From positions 1 to 64,000 of the forward strand of contig SKSD01000010.1 of the NCBI GenBank assembly GCA_007118145.1: 64,000 nt of DNA, written 5' to 3'. Source of the stretch: Halobacteriales archaeon (lineage in GTDB: Archaea > Halobacteriota > Halobacteria > Halobacteriales > SKSH01). The first letter of the stretch is position 1. The number at the start of each line of letters is the position of its first letter. The notes under the pieces are model-generated. The model did not search any database. It was given only the letters and a program-made list of their open reading frames with translations, and was not told the origin of the DNA. The position numbers and the translations under genes were made by a program. This document shows, piece after piece, positions 8,735 to 17,552 of this stretch.

Positions 8735-8744
8735 GTATATAAAT
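8735..8744 (-). promoter_or_regulatory. TATA-like box for the micro-operon
   Basis: GTATATAAAT on the plus strand (ATTTATATAC on the minus strand) is centred about 31 bases before the ATG of the 38-residue gene. Being nearly symmetrical, it could also drive plus-strand transcription towards the DUF5694 gene, giving a leader of about 100 bases. Confidence 0.5.
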
Positions 8745-8871
8745 GGGCGATGATATCGCCCGATTTTCCCCGATTTTACGCGATTTTCAGGTAATCTTTC
8801 TTACTTATCGGCATTCTCAAGTCGTGCATACCGACCGGACCGGTTTTCAGCCAGAGGGTGACACTGAGGGT

Positions 8872-9702
8872 ATGAGCGACGACAGGCACACCACCGGACA
8901 GGTCGAGGTGATGCTACTTGGGACGTATCACATGGCCAACCCAGGTCATGACCTTATCAATGTCGACGCCGACTCACCACTCGATCCAACCCGACAGACT
9001 CAGCTCGAAACCTGCACAGACCGACTAGCCGACTGGGAGCCTGACCGCATCGCAGTCGAATATCCACACGACAAACAGATACCGCTTAACGACCTCTACG
9101 ATCGATTCAACGCGGGTTCACTCAAACTGGATGGTTCGACGCCACTCCCCGACCCATTCGCTGACGGGTTCATCGAGAACGAGATCATCCAACTCGGATT
9201 CCGCCTGGCGATCCGTTGTGGACATACACACGTACTCGCCATCGATCACGAGGCACATACACCAGCATGGACTGATGATGGTGCCATCGCAACGATGCTG
9301 ACCAGGTTACCAGCTCCAGACGATGTGCCGTATCATCTACCTGATCCGACCGAGATACAAGAGACACAACAGACGAATCTCGAGGAACACTCCATCGGCA
9401 CCTTCATCGCATGGTGCAACACGACCGATCAGCTTCGGATCAATCATGACCTCATGTTCGCCAGCTGCTTCGAATCCGACGACATCGACCCGGCCGTGGG
9501 TATGCTCACGAGATGGTACGAGCGCAACCTCCGCATGCTGTATACGACGCTCACAGAATCGAAGGAGGACGACCACCGCATCCTGGTGATTGTCGGATCC
9601 GGACACGTGAGGGTCCTTGCACATCTCATCGAGGAGGCACCGAACGCCAGACTCGTCACGCCAGAGCCGTACCTCCCCGACGTGTCGTCACGATCGCACT
9701 GA
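8872..9702 (+). CDS. DUF5694 family protein (TraB/GumN-like fold)
   Basis: A 276-residue soluble protein. The N-terminus VEVMLLGTYHMANPGHD, then DRIAVEYP, and the C-terminal VIVGSGHVRVLAHLIEE are hallmarks of DUF5694, a family distantly related to the TraB/GumN (Tiki/EreA-like) fold with a putative metal-dependent hydrolase site (GTYHM, GSGH). The start at 8872 is preferred because the family similarity begins there and GAGGG lies just before it; an in-frame ATG at 8743 falls in the AT-rich promoter and would add 43 unconserved residues. It converges with the membrane-protein gene at 9703, end to end with no spacer. Confidence 0.8.
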   Translation: MSDDRHTTGQVEVMLLGTYHMANPGHDLINVDADSPLDPTRQTQLETCTDRLADWEPDRIAVEYPHDKQIPLNDLYDRFNAGSLKLDGSTPLPDPFADGFIENEIIQLGFRLAIRCGHTHVLAIDHEAHTPAWTDDGAIATMLTRLPAPDDVPYHLPDPTEIQETQQTNLEEHSIGTFIAWCNTTDQLRINHDLMFASCFESDDIDPAVGMLTRWYERNLRMLYTTLTESKEDDHRILVIVGSGHVRVLAHLIEEAPNARLVTPEPYLPDVSSRSH

Positions 9703-10227
9703 TTATGCCGAAGGCTGCGCCATCTCTCCGTGCATCGCGGTGAGGATGAGGAACGCGATCGCAGCAGGCCCGAGCGAGATGAACAAGAGGGTGGCCATCC
9801 CAACCGGATGAGCGATCAGGAGGAAGAAGGTGTAGGTTCCGAGTGCACCGATGAGGATCGACCACATGGCGAATGATCCGATGACACCGATGACTGCTAT
9901 CATGAGGTGGCCGATGGTCACGAGTCGGTGATGCAAGAATCGAACCGGGTCGATGAAGCCCCATCGCCATCTGACGAGCAACACCCCGGCGATGAATCCT
10001 AATAGGCCGGTGATGAACCCGGTACCGGCATCGATCAAGGTCGACAGCGTGATAAACACGACCACACCGAGGACGATCCCGATGACGCCAGCGCGGAATG
10101 AGTAACGAAACGCGAGCAACACGGCCGAGAGAGCGAAGAAGACGAGTGTGGCGAAGATCGCCAGGAGGAACAGCCAGGTGGTGGCGACCACCTCACCGAG
10201 TGTAATGACTGTCTGTGTCACTATCAT
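9703..10227 (-). CDS. Multi-span membrane protein of unknown function
   Basis: A 174-residue hydrophobic protein with about five to six predicted membrane spans (for example WLFLLAIFATLVFFALSAVL near residue 20, GVIGIVLGVVVFITL near 50, LLFISLGPAAIAFLIL near 150). There are few charged residues apart from a short loop around RWRWGFIDPVRFLHHR. No family is recognised. It is transcribed alone, convergent with and directly abutting the DUF5694 gene (stop codons adjacent at 9702/9703). Confidence 0.65.
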   Translation of the reverse strand: MIVTQTVITLGEVVATTWLFLLAIFATLVFFALSAVLLAFRYSFRAGVIGIVLGVVVFITLSTLIDAGTGFITGLLGFIAGVLLVRWRWGFIDPVRFLHHRLVTIGHLMIAVIGVIGSFAMWSILIGALGTYTFFLLIAHPVGMATLLFISLGPAAIAFLILTAMHGEMAQPSA

Positions 10228-10349
10228 ACACTCAGCAGGTTGAGCGATGTATTGGCTGTATCGCCGATTCGATGCCGGTGTTCTCTATCCCTGAGAATTG
10301 TTGCGGTGATATTCCACACTCCCTGGCGAACGTGTTGACGAGGTAGCCC

Positions 10350-10937
10350 ATGGCAAGATCCGCCAATCGAACACAAGCCGCTCCATCAGATGGGGTCCGA
10401 CTGTGGTTCCCCGGCTACGGCCCAATCGCAGGTATCATCGGATATGTCGTGTTCTTCCTCGTCATCGACGCGATCAAGCCGGCCATCGTGACCACCGTCA
10501 CCGATCTCTTCACCTCGGTCTCACCGAGTCAGGTCGGTACGATCCTTGCGGTGTTCCTCTGGTTCATCTTTGGCCTGACCGTGTTCGGTATCACGCACGA
10601 TCAACTGCGAAAGAACCCCTACGAGTTCACCAATCGCTATGAGTTGCAGGTCTTCATCGAGGAACACCGGCTCCCTCCGCTCGGCTACGTGTTGTATACG
10701 ACACTGGCCGTCCTTGGTGGGATCATCTCCCTCGCGTTATGGCCTTCATTCATCGAGGTATTCAGTGAGTTCGTACTCATACTGAGCGGTGAGGCATCTG
10801 GCCTTGCGGACACTGTGACCGCTCGGAAAACATTGACATTCGTGGGATTCTTCCTCGCCTTCGGTGCGTGTTCACACGGGCTCGACCGACTCCTCATCGG
10901 CGGTATCCGCGAACTCATCGTGCGACGCTCCATGTAG
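10350..10937 (+). CDS. Four-span membrane protein of unknown function
   Basis: A 195-residue protein with spans near residues 25-45 (IAGIIGYVVFFLVI), 65-85 (VGTILAVFLWFIFGLTVFGI), 110-130 (YVLYTTLAVLGGIISLAL) and 155-180. A cytoplasmic-looking loop RKNPYEFTNRYELQVF separates the pairs. No family is recognised. It has its own ATG with an upstream gap of 122 bases shared with the divergent membrane-protein gene at 10227. Confidence 0.65.
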   Translation: MARSANRTQAAPSDGVRLWFPGYGPIAGIIGYVVFFLVIDAIKPAIVTTVTDLFTSVSPSQVGTILAVFLWFIFGLTVFGITHDQLRKNPYEFTNRYELQVFIEEHRLPPLGYVLYTTLAVLGGIISLALWPSFIEVFSEFVLILSGEASGLADTVTARKTLTFVGFFLAFGACSHGLDRLLIGGIRELIVRRSM

Positions 10938-11013
10938 AAAGCGCGTTCAGCGAGAGACGGTCATCGCAGCGAGCGTTTCAGAGGGTCTCTCCAGAGATCA
11001 GACTCACCCAGAC

Positions 11014-11346
11014 TTACCAGACACTTGACAAGACACGCAATCTGACACCGGCGTGATTGCCATTCCACCCGTTCCAGATAGAGTTACAGCGGATGAACGT
11101 CGTCCCGAATGGGCTGGCATCAGTATCGACTCGGAAACCATTTCCACCACATGACCACGCCTCACAATCATACCATCGACTCCCGTAACTCCCTCGATCA
11201 TCGGTGGCCGTTGTCGTGATGTGTACGCAGTGAGTGTTCGTCTTGAACAGCTTCAGATGACTGAACGATGCGTTCGGTGCTCCAATGACCTGAAGGCCGA
11301 CGTTCTTCAGGTTCTTCACGAGTGATGTGTTTCGAAAGTCCCTGAT
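11014..11346 (-). pseudogene. Fragment of a right-handed beta-helix protein
   Basis: The open minus-strand frame encodes about 110 residues with the short repeated rungs of a pectate-lyase-like parallel beta-helix (VKNLKNVGLQVIGAPNASF, THCVHITTT, YDCEAWSCGGNGFRVDT, TTFIRCNSIWNGWNG). Intact haloarchaeal members are several hundred residues long and usually start with a signal. Here there is no ATG in the relevant part (first start GTG at 11319), a stop closes the upstream side at 11347-11349, and the similarity ends abruptly near 11040. It lies in a 514-base gap of lower GC between a membrane protein and pckA. Most likely it is a gene relic, perhaps from a secreted polysaccharide-binding or lyase protein. 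Confidence 0.5.
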
Positions 11347-11451
11347 TCACAGATATTTACAAAACACCCACGCACCAAACAGGTGTGAAAATAATTAATA
11401 GACTGTCATAACCCCGTGAGGTGAGCGAGACGAATCGGTCGGTCTAGGTAG

Positions 11452-12948
11452 CTAGTAGACAGCGTCGAGAATTGCTGGCGCAAGACCGTCGAACTGACGA
11501 AGATATGCCCGTCGATCATCACGCTGATACCTCACCTTGTCCTCCAGGTCATCGACATGTGCGGCGACATCGAACAGAGTGCTGTCCACACCAGGGACGG
11601 CGCGAGGTACCTCGAGACTGAGGGTCTCATCATACCGCCATTCGACCTGATCCTGGGCGATCGCCTTGAGGATATTGGCTGAATCCTCGACGCTGATATC
11701 TCGTGCCTGCTGGCCGAGGTGGCCTGTGTTCAACAGGTAACTGTCGATGTCGAGATGGTCGACGAGGCCACGCAGCAGATTCCCCTCCTCAGCACGTGAA
11801 CCGATGGTGAACGGGTTCGTGCCGACGACCCGAATCGACTCGCCAGCGCGGTCTGGGTCGCCTGCACTCGTCTCGACCGATTCACCGAGCATGAACGCAA
11901 CGGCTGCCTGATCGGGTGTCAACCTGGCAACCGGTGGGCAGATGGGGTTGCGCGTGATGAAAAAGAGCTGGTCGACGCCGTCGAGATCGATCGTACCCGG
12001 AGCGATCGAGACATGTTCACGCAGGACGACCGCCCGACCATTGGCGGTATAGGTATCATCGTCGAAGTCGACCCTGCCATCCTCGTCGATATACACATTC
12101 TCAAAGACGGCCGACTCGTGGGTCACTCCGTTGTACAGTTCAGCCTGCTCATCGGGATCGAGACCGGCCGTCTTGACGTACATCCCATATCCCTCTGATC
12201 CAACCGCACTACCATCAGGTAACAGCCCACAGACATCGTCTTGCATGACACGGACGCTGCCATCTTGCAGCCCGTAGCCATGGGTGGTCAGTGTTGTCTT
12301 CCCTGTCGCAGACAACCCCATGAACAGCTGGCCCACCTCGTCACCACCGACTGTTACCTGCTTCGACCCGGCATGTAGGCCGATGCCACCGTCGCGTTTT
12401 ACCTCATACATAAACTGTCTGAGGAAGGATTTCTTCGCCTCACCGGTATAATCGCTGCCGATGACAGCGGTGAACCGCTCATCAGGAAAGACCCTGATGG
12501 CAGTGATATCGTGATCGGGTACCTGTAATGTCCGGAAATCTGGAGGGGCACCCTCCTCAGTAGGTTCGAGCAACTTCGCCCATGCATGTGCGATACGAGC
12601 GTACCCGGTCGGGACGTAGTATCGGCACACATAGGTGTGGTCTGGGTGGCTCCCCAGTTTCCGGTCCAGACAGAGCATATCTGCATCGTGAGCGAGCTCG
12701 ATCGCCTGTGCGACCAGGTCGATATCTTCCTCAGTGAACTCGTGATCGATGGTATTGGCGGTTTGATCGGCGCTTCGCGAGGTGAACTCACTGTAGTATC
12801 CTGCCGACCCATACTCGGTGGTCCGTTCCTCTGCGCGTGCCAACTCGCGCAGTCGCGAAATCGACGGATTATACGTCACATTGGACGCTGTGTGCGGATC
12901 TGGGAGGTCAATCACATCCGCAGGTGACCAACTTCGGGGCAGTGACAT
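11452..12948 (-). CDS. pckA: Phosphoenolpyruvate carboxykinase (ATP)
   Basis: A 498-residue enzyme converting oxaloacetate and ATP into phosphoenolpyruvate, CO2 and ADP, the entry to gluconeogenesis. The ATP-type kinase P-loop GLSATGKTT is at about residues 211-219, the metal-binding QDDVCG follows about 20 residues later, and the substrate-binding GSDYTGEAKKS region is near 164. The length fits bacterial-type ATP-PEPCK (about 500-540). The ATG at 12948 is preferred over the in-frame TTG at 12969 because a TATA-like box (TTTTATGG, 12973-12980) sits 28 bases before it, predicting a leaderless mRNA. It is monocistronic. Confidence 0.93.
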   Translation of the reverse strand: MSLPRSWSPADVIDLPDPHTASNVTYNPSISRLRELARAEERTTEYGSAGYYSEFTSRSADQTANTIDHEFTEEDIDLVAQAIELAHDADMLCLDRKLGSHPDHTYVCRYYVPTGYARIAHAWAKLLEPTEEGAPPDFRTLQVPDHDITAIRVFPDERFTAVIGSDYTGEAKKSFLRQFMYEVKRDGGIGLHAGSKQVTVGGDEVGQLFMGLSATGKTTLTTHGYGLQDGSVRVMQDDVCGLLPDGSAVGSEGYGMYVKTAGLDPDEQAELYNGVTHESAVFENVYIDEDGRVDFDDDTYTANGRAVVLREHVSIAPGTIDLDGVDQLFFITRNPICPPVARLTPDQAAVAFMLGESVETSAGDPDRAGESIRVVGTNPFTIGSRAEEGNLLRGLVDHLDIDSYLLNTGHLGQQARDISVEDSANILKAIAQDQVEWRYDETLSLEVPRAVPGVDSTLFDVAAHVDDLEDKVRYQRDDRRAYLRQFDGLAPAILDAVY

Positions 12949-12972
12949 TATGTGAAACTTCAACTCCAATTA

Positions 12973-12980
12973 CCATAAAA
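12973..12980 (-). promoter_or_regulatory. TATA-like box of pckA
   Basis: On the minus strand TTTTATGG is centred about 28 bases from the pckA ATG at 12948. The same octamer serves as the predicted phaR box (63019-63026). This spacing supports a leaderless transcript and decides the pckA start. Confidence 0.5.
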
Positions 12981-13028
12981 CCGGTTCGATTGCGACGTAG
13001 TTATGGTGTGATGAAAATCACGCCTGGC

Positions 13029-16000
13029 TCAGTCGAGTATCCTGACACCGGTGATCGCGAACCGCGTCCCTCCACCCTCAGCCTCTGATACCTCGATACT
13101 CCAGTCGTGTGCATTGACGATCTCTCTGACGATCGACAGCCCAAAGCCCGTACCCTCCGGGCGTGTACTGTAGCCGAGGTCGAACAGCCGTTCGGTATCG
13201 ATACCGTTCAGACCGACACCGTCATCCTCCACAAAATAGCCATCATCGAGCTGACCGATCCGGACTGTCACGGACCGACCACCATGATCGACGGCGTTGT
13301 GGAACAGGTTCTCAAGGATATGTCGCAAGGGGTCGGGGTCAGCCTCGATCGTCACGTCATCGATCACCTCCAACGTCGCCTCACCACTTGAGACAGTCGC
13401 CCATGATTGATGTGCGACCTGGCTGAGTGAGACAGGTTCCATCCTCGTGAGCATCTCACCCCTCCGTGCCAGTGAGAGCGTCCCATCGATGATATCATCC
13501 ATCCGATTCAATGCATTGGCGATCATCTCGACGGCATCATCATCACGGTCGCCACGCAACAGTTCGAGATGGCCTGCGGCGACGTTGAGTGGGTTCCTGA
13601 GGTCATGTGAGAGTACGTTCGAGAACTGCTCCAGCCGTTCGTTCTGACGGCGAAGCTCACGTTCTCGCTGCAGACGTGATATCGCGTTCTCGGTATGACG
13701 GATGAGCAACTCACTCAGAGCCAAATCTCGTTCGTCGAACGCCTCAGGCTGTTCAGATATCACCTGAAAGACACCGATATCGCCGATCGGTATGCTGATC
13801 GCAGAGCCGATCTCCATCTGCGGTACCGCCATCTCGAACTCGGTGATATCACTGACGAGATACGACTCCCCATGCTGGTAGGTTAGCCCAGCGACCCCCT
13901 CGTCCACCTCCATGGTCGGCGGTGCGTCGAAATCGAGCTGCTCGGACATGGCGGTGACGAGGAGTTTGCCTTGCTCCTCGATGGCGATACCAGAGCGGTC
14001 GAAGTCCAACAACGAAGAAGCTACCTCGATGGTGAGTTCGAACACGTCATTTTCTGTCTCGCAGTGTGCGAGTTCCGTCGCGACATGGTGCAACTCGGTG
14101 ATGACCTGCTCGCGATGGATACGGTCATAGATATGCGATATCCACCGACACACAAGTTCGACGAAGACCTTGTGCTCAGGTGAGAACCCCTCTGGTCTCG
14201 CTGCCTCATCGACGAAACACACGGTCCCGAACTGGTCATCATCGACGATGAGTCGACCACCGATATAACATCCAAAGCCGTGTTTGGTGTAAGCCGGGTG
14301 GTCTTCAAGCCCCTCTTCTTCAGCAGAGGCGATCGCCACGATGGTATCATCATCGAGTGTATATTGGCAGTAGGTATCGGCGAGGTCAGTCTGTAGTCCC
14401 TCCTCAACACCGTGACCGGCCACCCTGAGCACCTCATACGTCGACTGTGATGGGTCGATACGGGTGACGTACCCACACGAGAGATTCAAACTCGTACAGC
14501 CGAGTTCGAGGAGTCTACCGATCGTCTCGTGTGGATCGATACTGGGATCAGACGTGATCTGATAGAGTTGCTGTCGATAGTGTTCATTTTGGTCTCGCTG
14601 TTCCTCCCGTCGTTTTCGATCTGAGATATCTCGTCCATTGATGACGTATGAGGCATCATCCTGCTCAGAGACGCTCGCCTCGATCCAGAGCCAGTCATCA
14701 TCCGCGGTTGAGACACGGAACTCACCTCGGGTATGTCCCGCCTCCCCATGTTCGAACAGGTAGTGTATGACCTCTCGATCGTCGGGGTGAACGACCGAAT
14801 CCAGGTGTCTGTCGGTCAACTCATCTGGGTCCCATCCAGTCATTCGCTCAACCGCCGGGCTGATGTATGAGATCGTTCGGTTTTCGTCGATGACGGCGAT
14901 GACATCACTGGCGTGTTCGATATATGCCTGATAGCGTTGCTTGAGCTCGGTAAGGTCTTCCTCACGACGCTTTTGCTCGGAGATATCGATGTAGATGACA
15001 AAGCAATCGAGGTGCCCATCGTTGTTGGTCCCGACCGGCACCGACCTGAGCAGGAAGTCACGGATACCATCGACAGTCTGTCGGCGCACCTCCCTGACAA
15101 CACTCTCACCCTCAAGGATGCGTTGGTCGATCAGTCGAGCCTCCTCGAGTAATCCCTCCGGGACGACGAACTCGTTATTCGAGTGACCGATCGCATCCCG
15201 CTCATCTACCCCGAAGGTCGTCTCGTAGGCATGATTCACTGCCTGGATGATCGGCTCACCATCACGCATCTCCAGTTGAGCGACCGGCTCAGGGATCGTA
15301 CCGATCAGACCAGAGAGACGGTCTCGCTCGTCCTCGATCACCTGCTCACGTGCTTTTTGCTCGGGGATATCCCGAGCCACACCGATCATCAGCTGCCGCC
15401 CATCCGAGCGCTCAAGCGGTTCGCCGTAATCCTCGACCCACCTGGTCGAACCACCCACCTCGGTTCGGAACTCGACCTCGAACGGTTCACTGGCATCAAT
15501 CGCCCGTTCGAATGCCCGTGCTACCCGGTCACGATCTTCAGGATGTATCCGTTCGAAGTAGTCGGACGACTCCTCGATTCGTGTCTGGAATACCGGGTGG
15601 AACTCGGGATGGTAGGTCACCGTGTCAGCTTCAATATCATACTCCCAGATGGCCGCTGTCGTGACATCGAGGGCCATCTCCATCCGCTTTGATGCCTGCT
15701 CATGTTCATGCTCGTTGAGCTTGCGTTCGGTGATATCTCGGATGGCAGCCATCACACGCTCATCCCCATCGATCGTGGTCTTGGTGAGGTGTACCTCGAC
15801 CGGGACGAACGACCCATCGCTCTTCCTGATCAGCCATTCGAATGTCAACGGTTCGTCATCGGCCGCCTGTCTGATCAGCATCTGTGCCCGTTCGGTGGTG
15901 AAGGGAGCCACCTCAGCATGGAGCTCATCAAAGCCACACTCGAGCATATCATCACGTGAATAGCCAAAGAGTGAGCAACATTGCTGATTGGCATCGAGGA

Positions 16001-16478
16001 TGGTCCCCTCAGGTACCTTGTGTAGGATGATACCATCGGGTATCTTGTCAAACATCTCCTGGTAGTTCAACCGGGCACGGTGTCGATCGACGGCGTTGGT
16101 GATGCGGTTGGCGAGGATTTCGAACTGCTCGCTCCCAGACCGCTTTTGCAGGTAATCGGTCACGCCAGCCGATATCGCGCGGCTGGCGATCTCCTCGCTG
16201 CCCTTGCCGGTGAAGAGGATGAACGGGAGATCTGCATATCGCTCGCGAATCTGTTCGAGTAACTTGATGCCCGACCCACCAGGCATCTCGAAGTCGGAGA
16301 CGATACAATCGACCCCGTCATCGAGGTGCTCAAGAGCGGCCTGCATCGAGTGTGTTGAGTCGACGGCAATATCCGCAGATACCGATTGCAGGTACTCAGC
16401 CGATATCGCAGCGAATTCGGGGTCATCATCGACATGTAACACCCGAATGGATCTCCCCATTATGAGCGGTGAAGCCAT
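13029..16478 (-). CDS. Hybrid sensor histidine kinase: receiver, four PAS, two GAF, kinase core
   Basis: An 1149-residue soluble signalling protein. The N-terminal receiver (about residues 10-130) has the phospho-acceptor Asp62 in IVSDFEMPG. Four PAS domains follow (about 145-260, 265-380, 390-505, 515-635), then two GAF domains (about 650-785 and 800-935), a HisKA helix with His958 in SHDLRNP and an ATPase domain with ILENLFHNAVDHG (N box), DDGVGL (G1) and GTGFGL (G2). No membrane span is seen, so it senses an internal cue such as redox state or a small ligand. Having the receiver at the N-terminus is common in haloarchaeal kinases. A second start at 16460 (MGRSIRV) is equally plausible. Confidence 0.9.
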   Translation of the reverse strand: MASPLIMGRSIRVLHVDDDPEFAAISAEYLQSVSADIAVDSTHSMQAALEHLDDGVDCIVSDFEMPGGSGIKLLEQIRERYADLPFILFTGKGSEEIASRAISAGVTDYLQKRSGSEQFEILANRITNAVDRHRARLNYQEMFDKIPDGIILHKVPEGTILDANQQCCSLFGYSRDDMLECGFDELHAEVAPFTTERAQMLIRQAADDEPLTFEWLIRKSDGSFVPVEVHLTKTTIDGDERVMAAIRDITERKLNEHEHEQASKRMEMALDVTTAAIWEYDIEADTVTYHPEFHPVFQTRIEESSDYFERIHPEDRDRVARAFERAIDASEPFEVEFRTEVGGSTRWVEDYGEPLERSDGRQLMIGVARDIPEQKAREQVIEDERDRLSGLIGTIPEPVAQLEMRDGEPIIQAVNHAYETTFGVDERDAIGHSNNEFVVPEGLLEEARLIDQRILEGESVVREVRRQTVDGIRDFLLRSVPVGTNNDGHLDCFVIYIDISEQKRREEDLTELKQRYQAYIEHASDVIAVIDENRTISYISPAVERMTGWDPDELTDRHLDSVVHPDDREVIHYLFEHGEAGHTRGEFRVSTADDDWLWIEASVSEQDDASYVINGRDISDRKRREEQRDQNEHYRQQLYQITSDPSIDPHETIGRLLELGCTSLNLSCGYVTRIDPSQSTYEVLRVAGHGVEEGLQTDLADTYCQYTLDDDTIVAIASAEEEGLEDHPAYTKHGFGCYIGGRLIVDDDQFGTVCFVDEAARPEGFSPEHKVFVELVCRWISHIYDRIHREQVITELHHVATELAHCETENDVFELTIEVASSLLDFDRSGIAIEEQGKLLVTAMSEQLDFDAPPTMEVDEGVAGLTYQHGESYLVSDITEFEMAVPQMEIGSAISIPIGDIGVFQVISEQPEAFDERDLALSELLIRHTENAISRLQRERELRRQNERLEQFSNVLSHDLRNPLNVAAGHLELLRGDRDDDAVEMIANALNRMDDIIDGTLSLARRGEMLTRMEPVSLSQVAHQSWATVSSGEATLEVIDDVTIEADPDPLRHILENLFHNAVDHGGRSVTVRIGQLDDGYFVEDDGVGLNGIDTERLFDLGYSTRPEGTGFGLSIVREIVNAHDWSIEVSEAEGGGTRFAITGVRILD

Positions 16479-16670
16479 CCCCCTTCTTACGATTTCCGGA
16501 GTGATTATCAGAAAAGATGAATACTAAACCTGTCTGTCGGAGTTGTAGTCGCCAAATGACGATCCATTCGACACAGTTTCTCTCACCAGTGATAACCGAA
16601 ATCCAGTGTTCTCCCTGGCAGGGAAACCTTTGATAACCCTTCACGTGTTGAGACTGGTGAATCAGTCCGT

Positions 16671-17129
16671 ATGTTCAAGACGATACTGCTCCCAACCGAT
16701 GGTAGCCCGAATGCTCGGGCAGCGACTGAGATGGCGTTCGATCTCGCCAAGGCGACAGATGCATCGGTGTTCGTGAGTTATATTGTCGAGTTTCTACCAG
16801 CATACGGGCGTGCAGGCGCACCGTGGATACTCGGTCAGGGGGTCAAACGCGAGGAGATGATCGCTCGTGGTGAGAGCGTGGTCGAGGCGGTGACCAGACT
16901 CGCCGATGAACGAGGGATCGAGTGCAAGACAAAGGTGACCAGCGGTGTACCGCAGCAACTCATCGTCGAACAGGCAAAGCGGGTCGATGCCGACGTGATC
17001 GTGATGGGGAAGACCGATCGCCGAGGTGTCAGTGAACGTCTCTGGGGGAGTACCGCCGACCGAGTCGTCATGCGAGCGACCGTGCCAGTACTGCTTGTGA
17101 GTGAGGCAGATCTCGCGTCTACAGGGTGA
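16671..17129 (+). CDS. Universal stress protein, UspA family
   Basis: A 152-residue single-domain Usp, the usual size. The N-terminal strand FKTILLPTDGS and the C-terminal VIVMGKTDRRGVSERLWGSTADRVV segment with PVLLV form the Usp fold. The ATP-binding pattern GxxG-9x-G(S/T) is recognisable only in altered form (GKTDRRG..WGST), so nucleotide binding is likely but not certain. The stop overlaps the start of a small membrane-protein gene (TGATG at 17127-17131), so the two are probably co-translated. Confidence 0.88.
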   Translation: MFKTILLPTDGSPNARAATEMAFDLAKATDASVFVSYIVEFLPAYGRAGAPWILGQGVKREEMIARGESVVEAVTRLADERGIECKTKVTSGVPQQLIVEQAKRVDADVIVMGKTDRRGVSERLWGSTADRVVMRATVPVLLVSEADLASTG

Positions 17130-17329
17130 TGGCCGGCGATGGCCAGGCTACTCGGAAGCGCATCATCCAGATCATCGTGCTGGGAGGGGTCCCACTGCTC
17201 ACGCTGATCGGGATGGTGTGGTTAATCACAGAAGATGTGGCCTATCCGACGAACGTGGCGATCGGTGTTGGTCTGTTCGGGCTGTTATGGTTCTGGTTCC
17301 GTTCACTCGGTCGGCTCACCGGTGATTGA
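17129..17329 (+). CDS. Two-span small membrane protein coupled to UspA
   Basis: A 66-residue protein with a basic N-terminal stretch (ATRKR) and two spans: IIQIIVLGGVPLLTLIGMVWLI and VAIGVGLFGLLWFWF. The ATG at 17129 overlaps the uspA stop; an alternative GTG is at 17126. Pairing of a Usp gene with a small membrane protein suggests a membrane platform or partner for the stress protein, but this is inference and no family is recognised. Confidence 0.65.
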   Translation: MAGDGQATRKRIIQIIVLGGVPLLTLIGMVWLITEDVAYPTNVAIGVGLFGLLWFWFRSLGRLTGD

Positions 17330-17552
17330 CATTCGTTCCCTCCTGATGAACGTGCAGATAGCCTTGATACATTAATAGGAGGTCATCTGTCACCGACTGA
17401 GCATCCAGCACGACTCGCTTAATCGCCCGACGCGAGCGTCATGTGTGGTGTTATCAATGTTTATTCTCAAGACCATCACCCTTTAATAGCAGACTGCAAA
17501 CTCACCGTATCGTGCAGACGCACGCGGTAACGCGACATGGAGATGATCGCTG

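Noticed and set aside
8743-8871. Longer start for the DUF5694 gene
   Set aside because: The added residues fall in the TATA-like AT-rich segment and are not part of the family.
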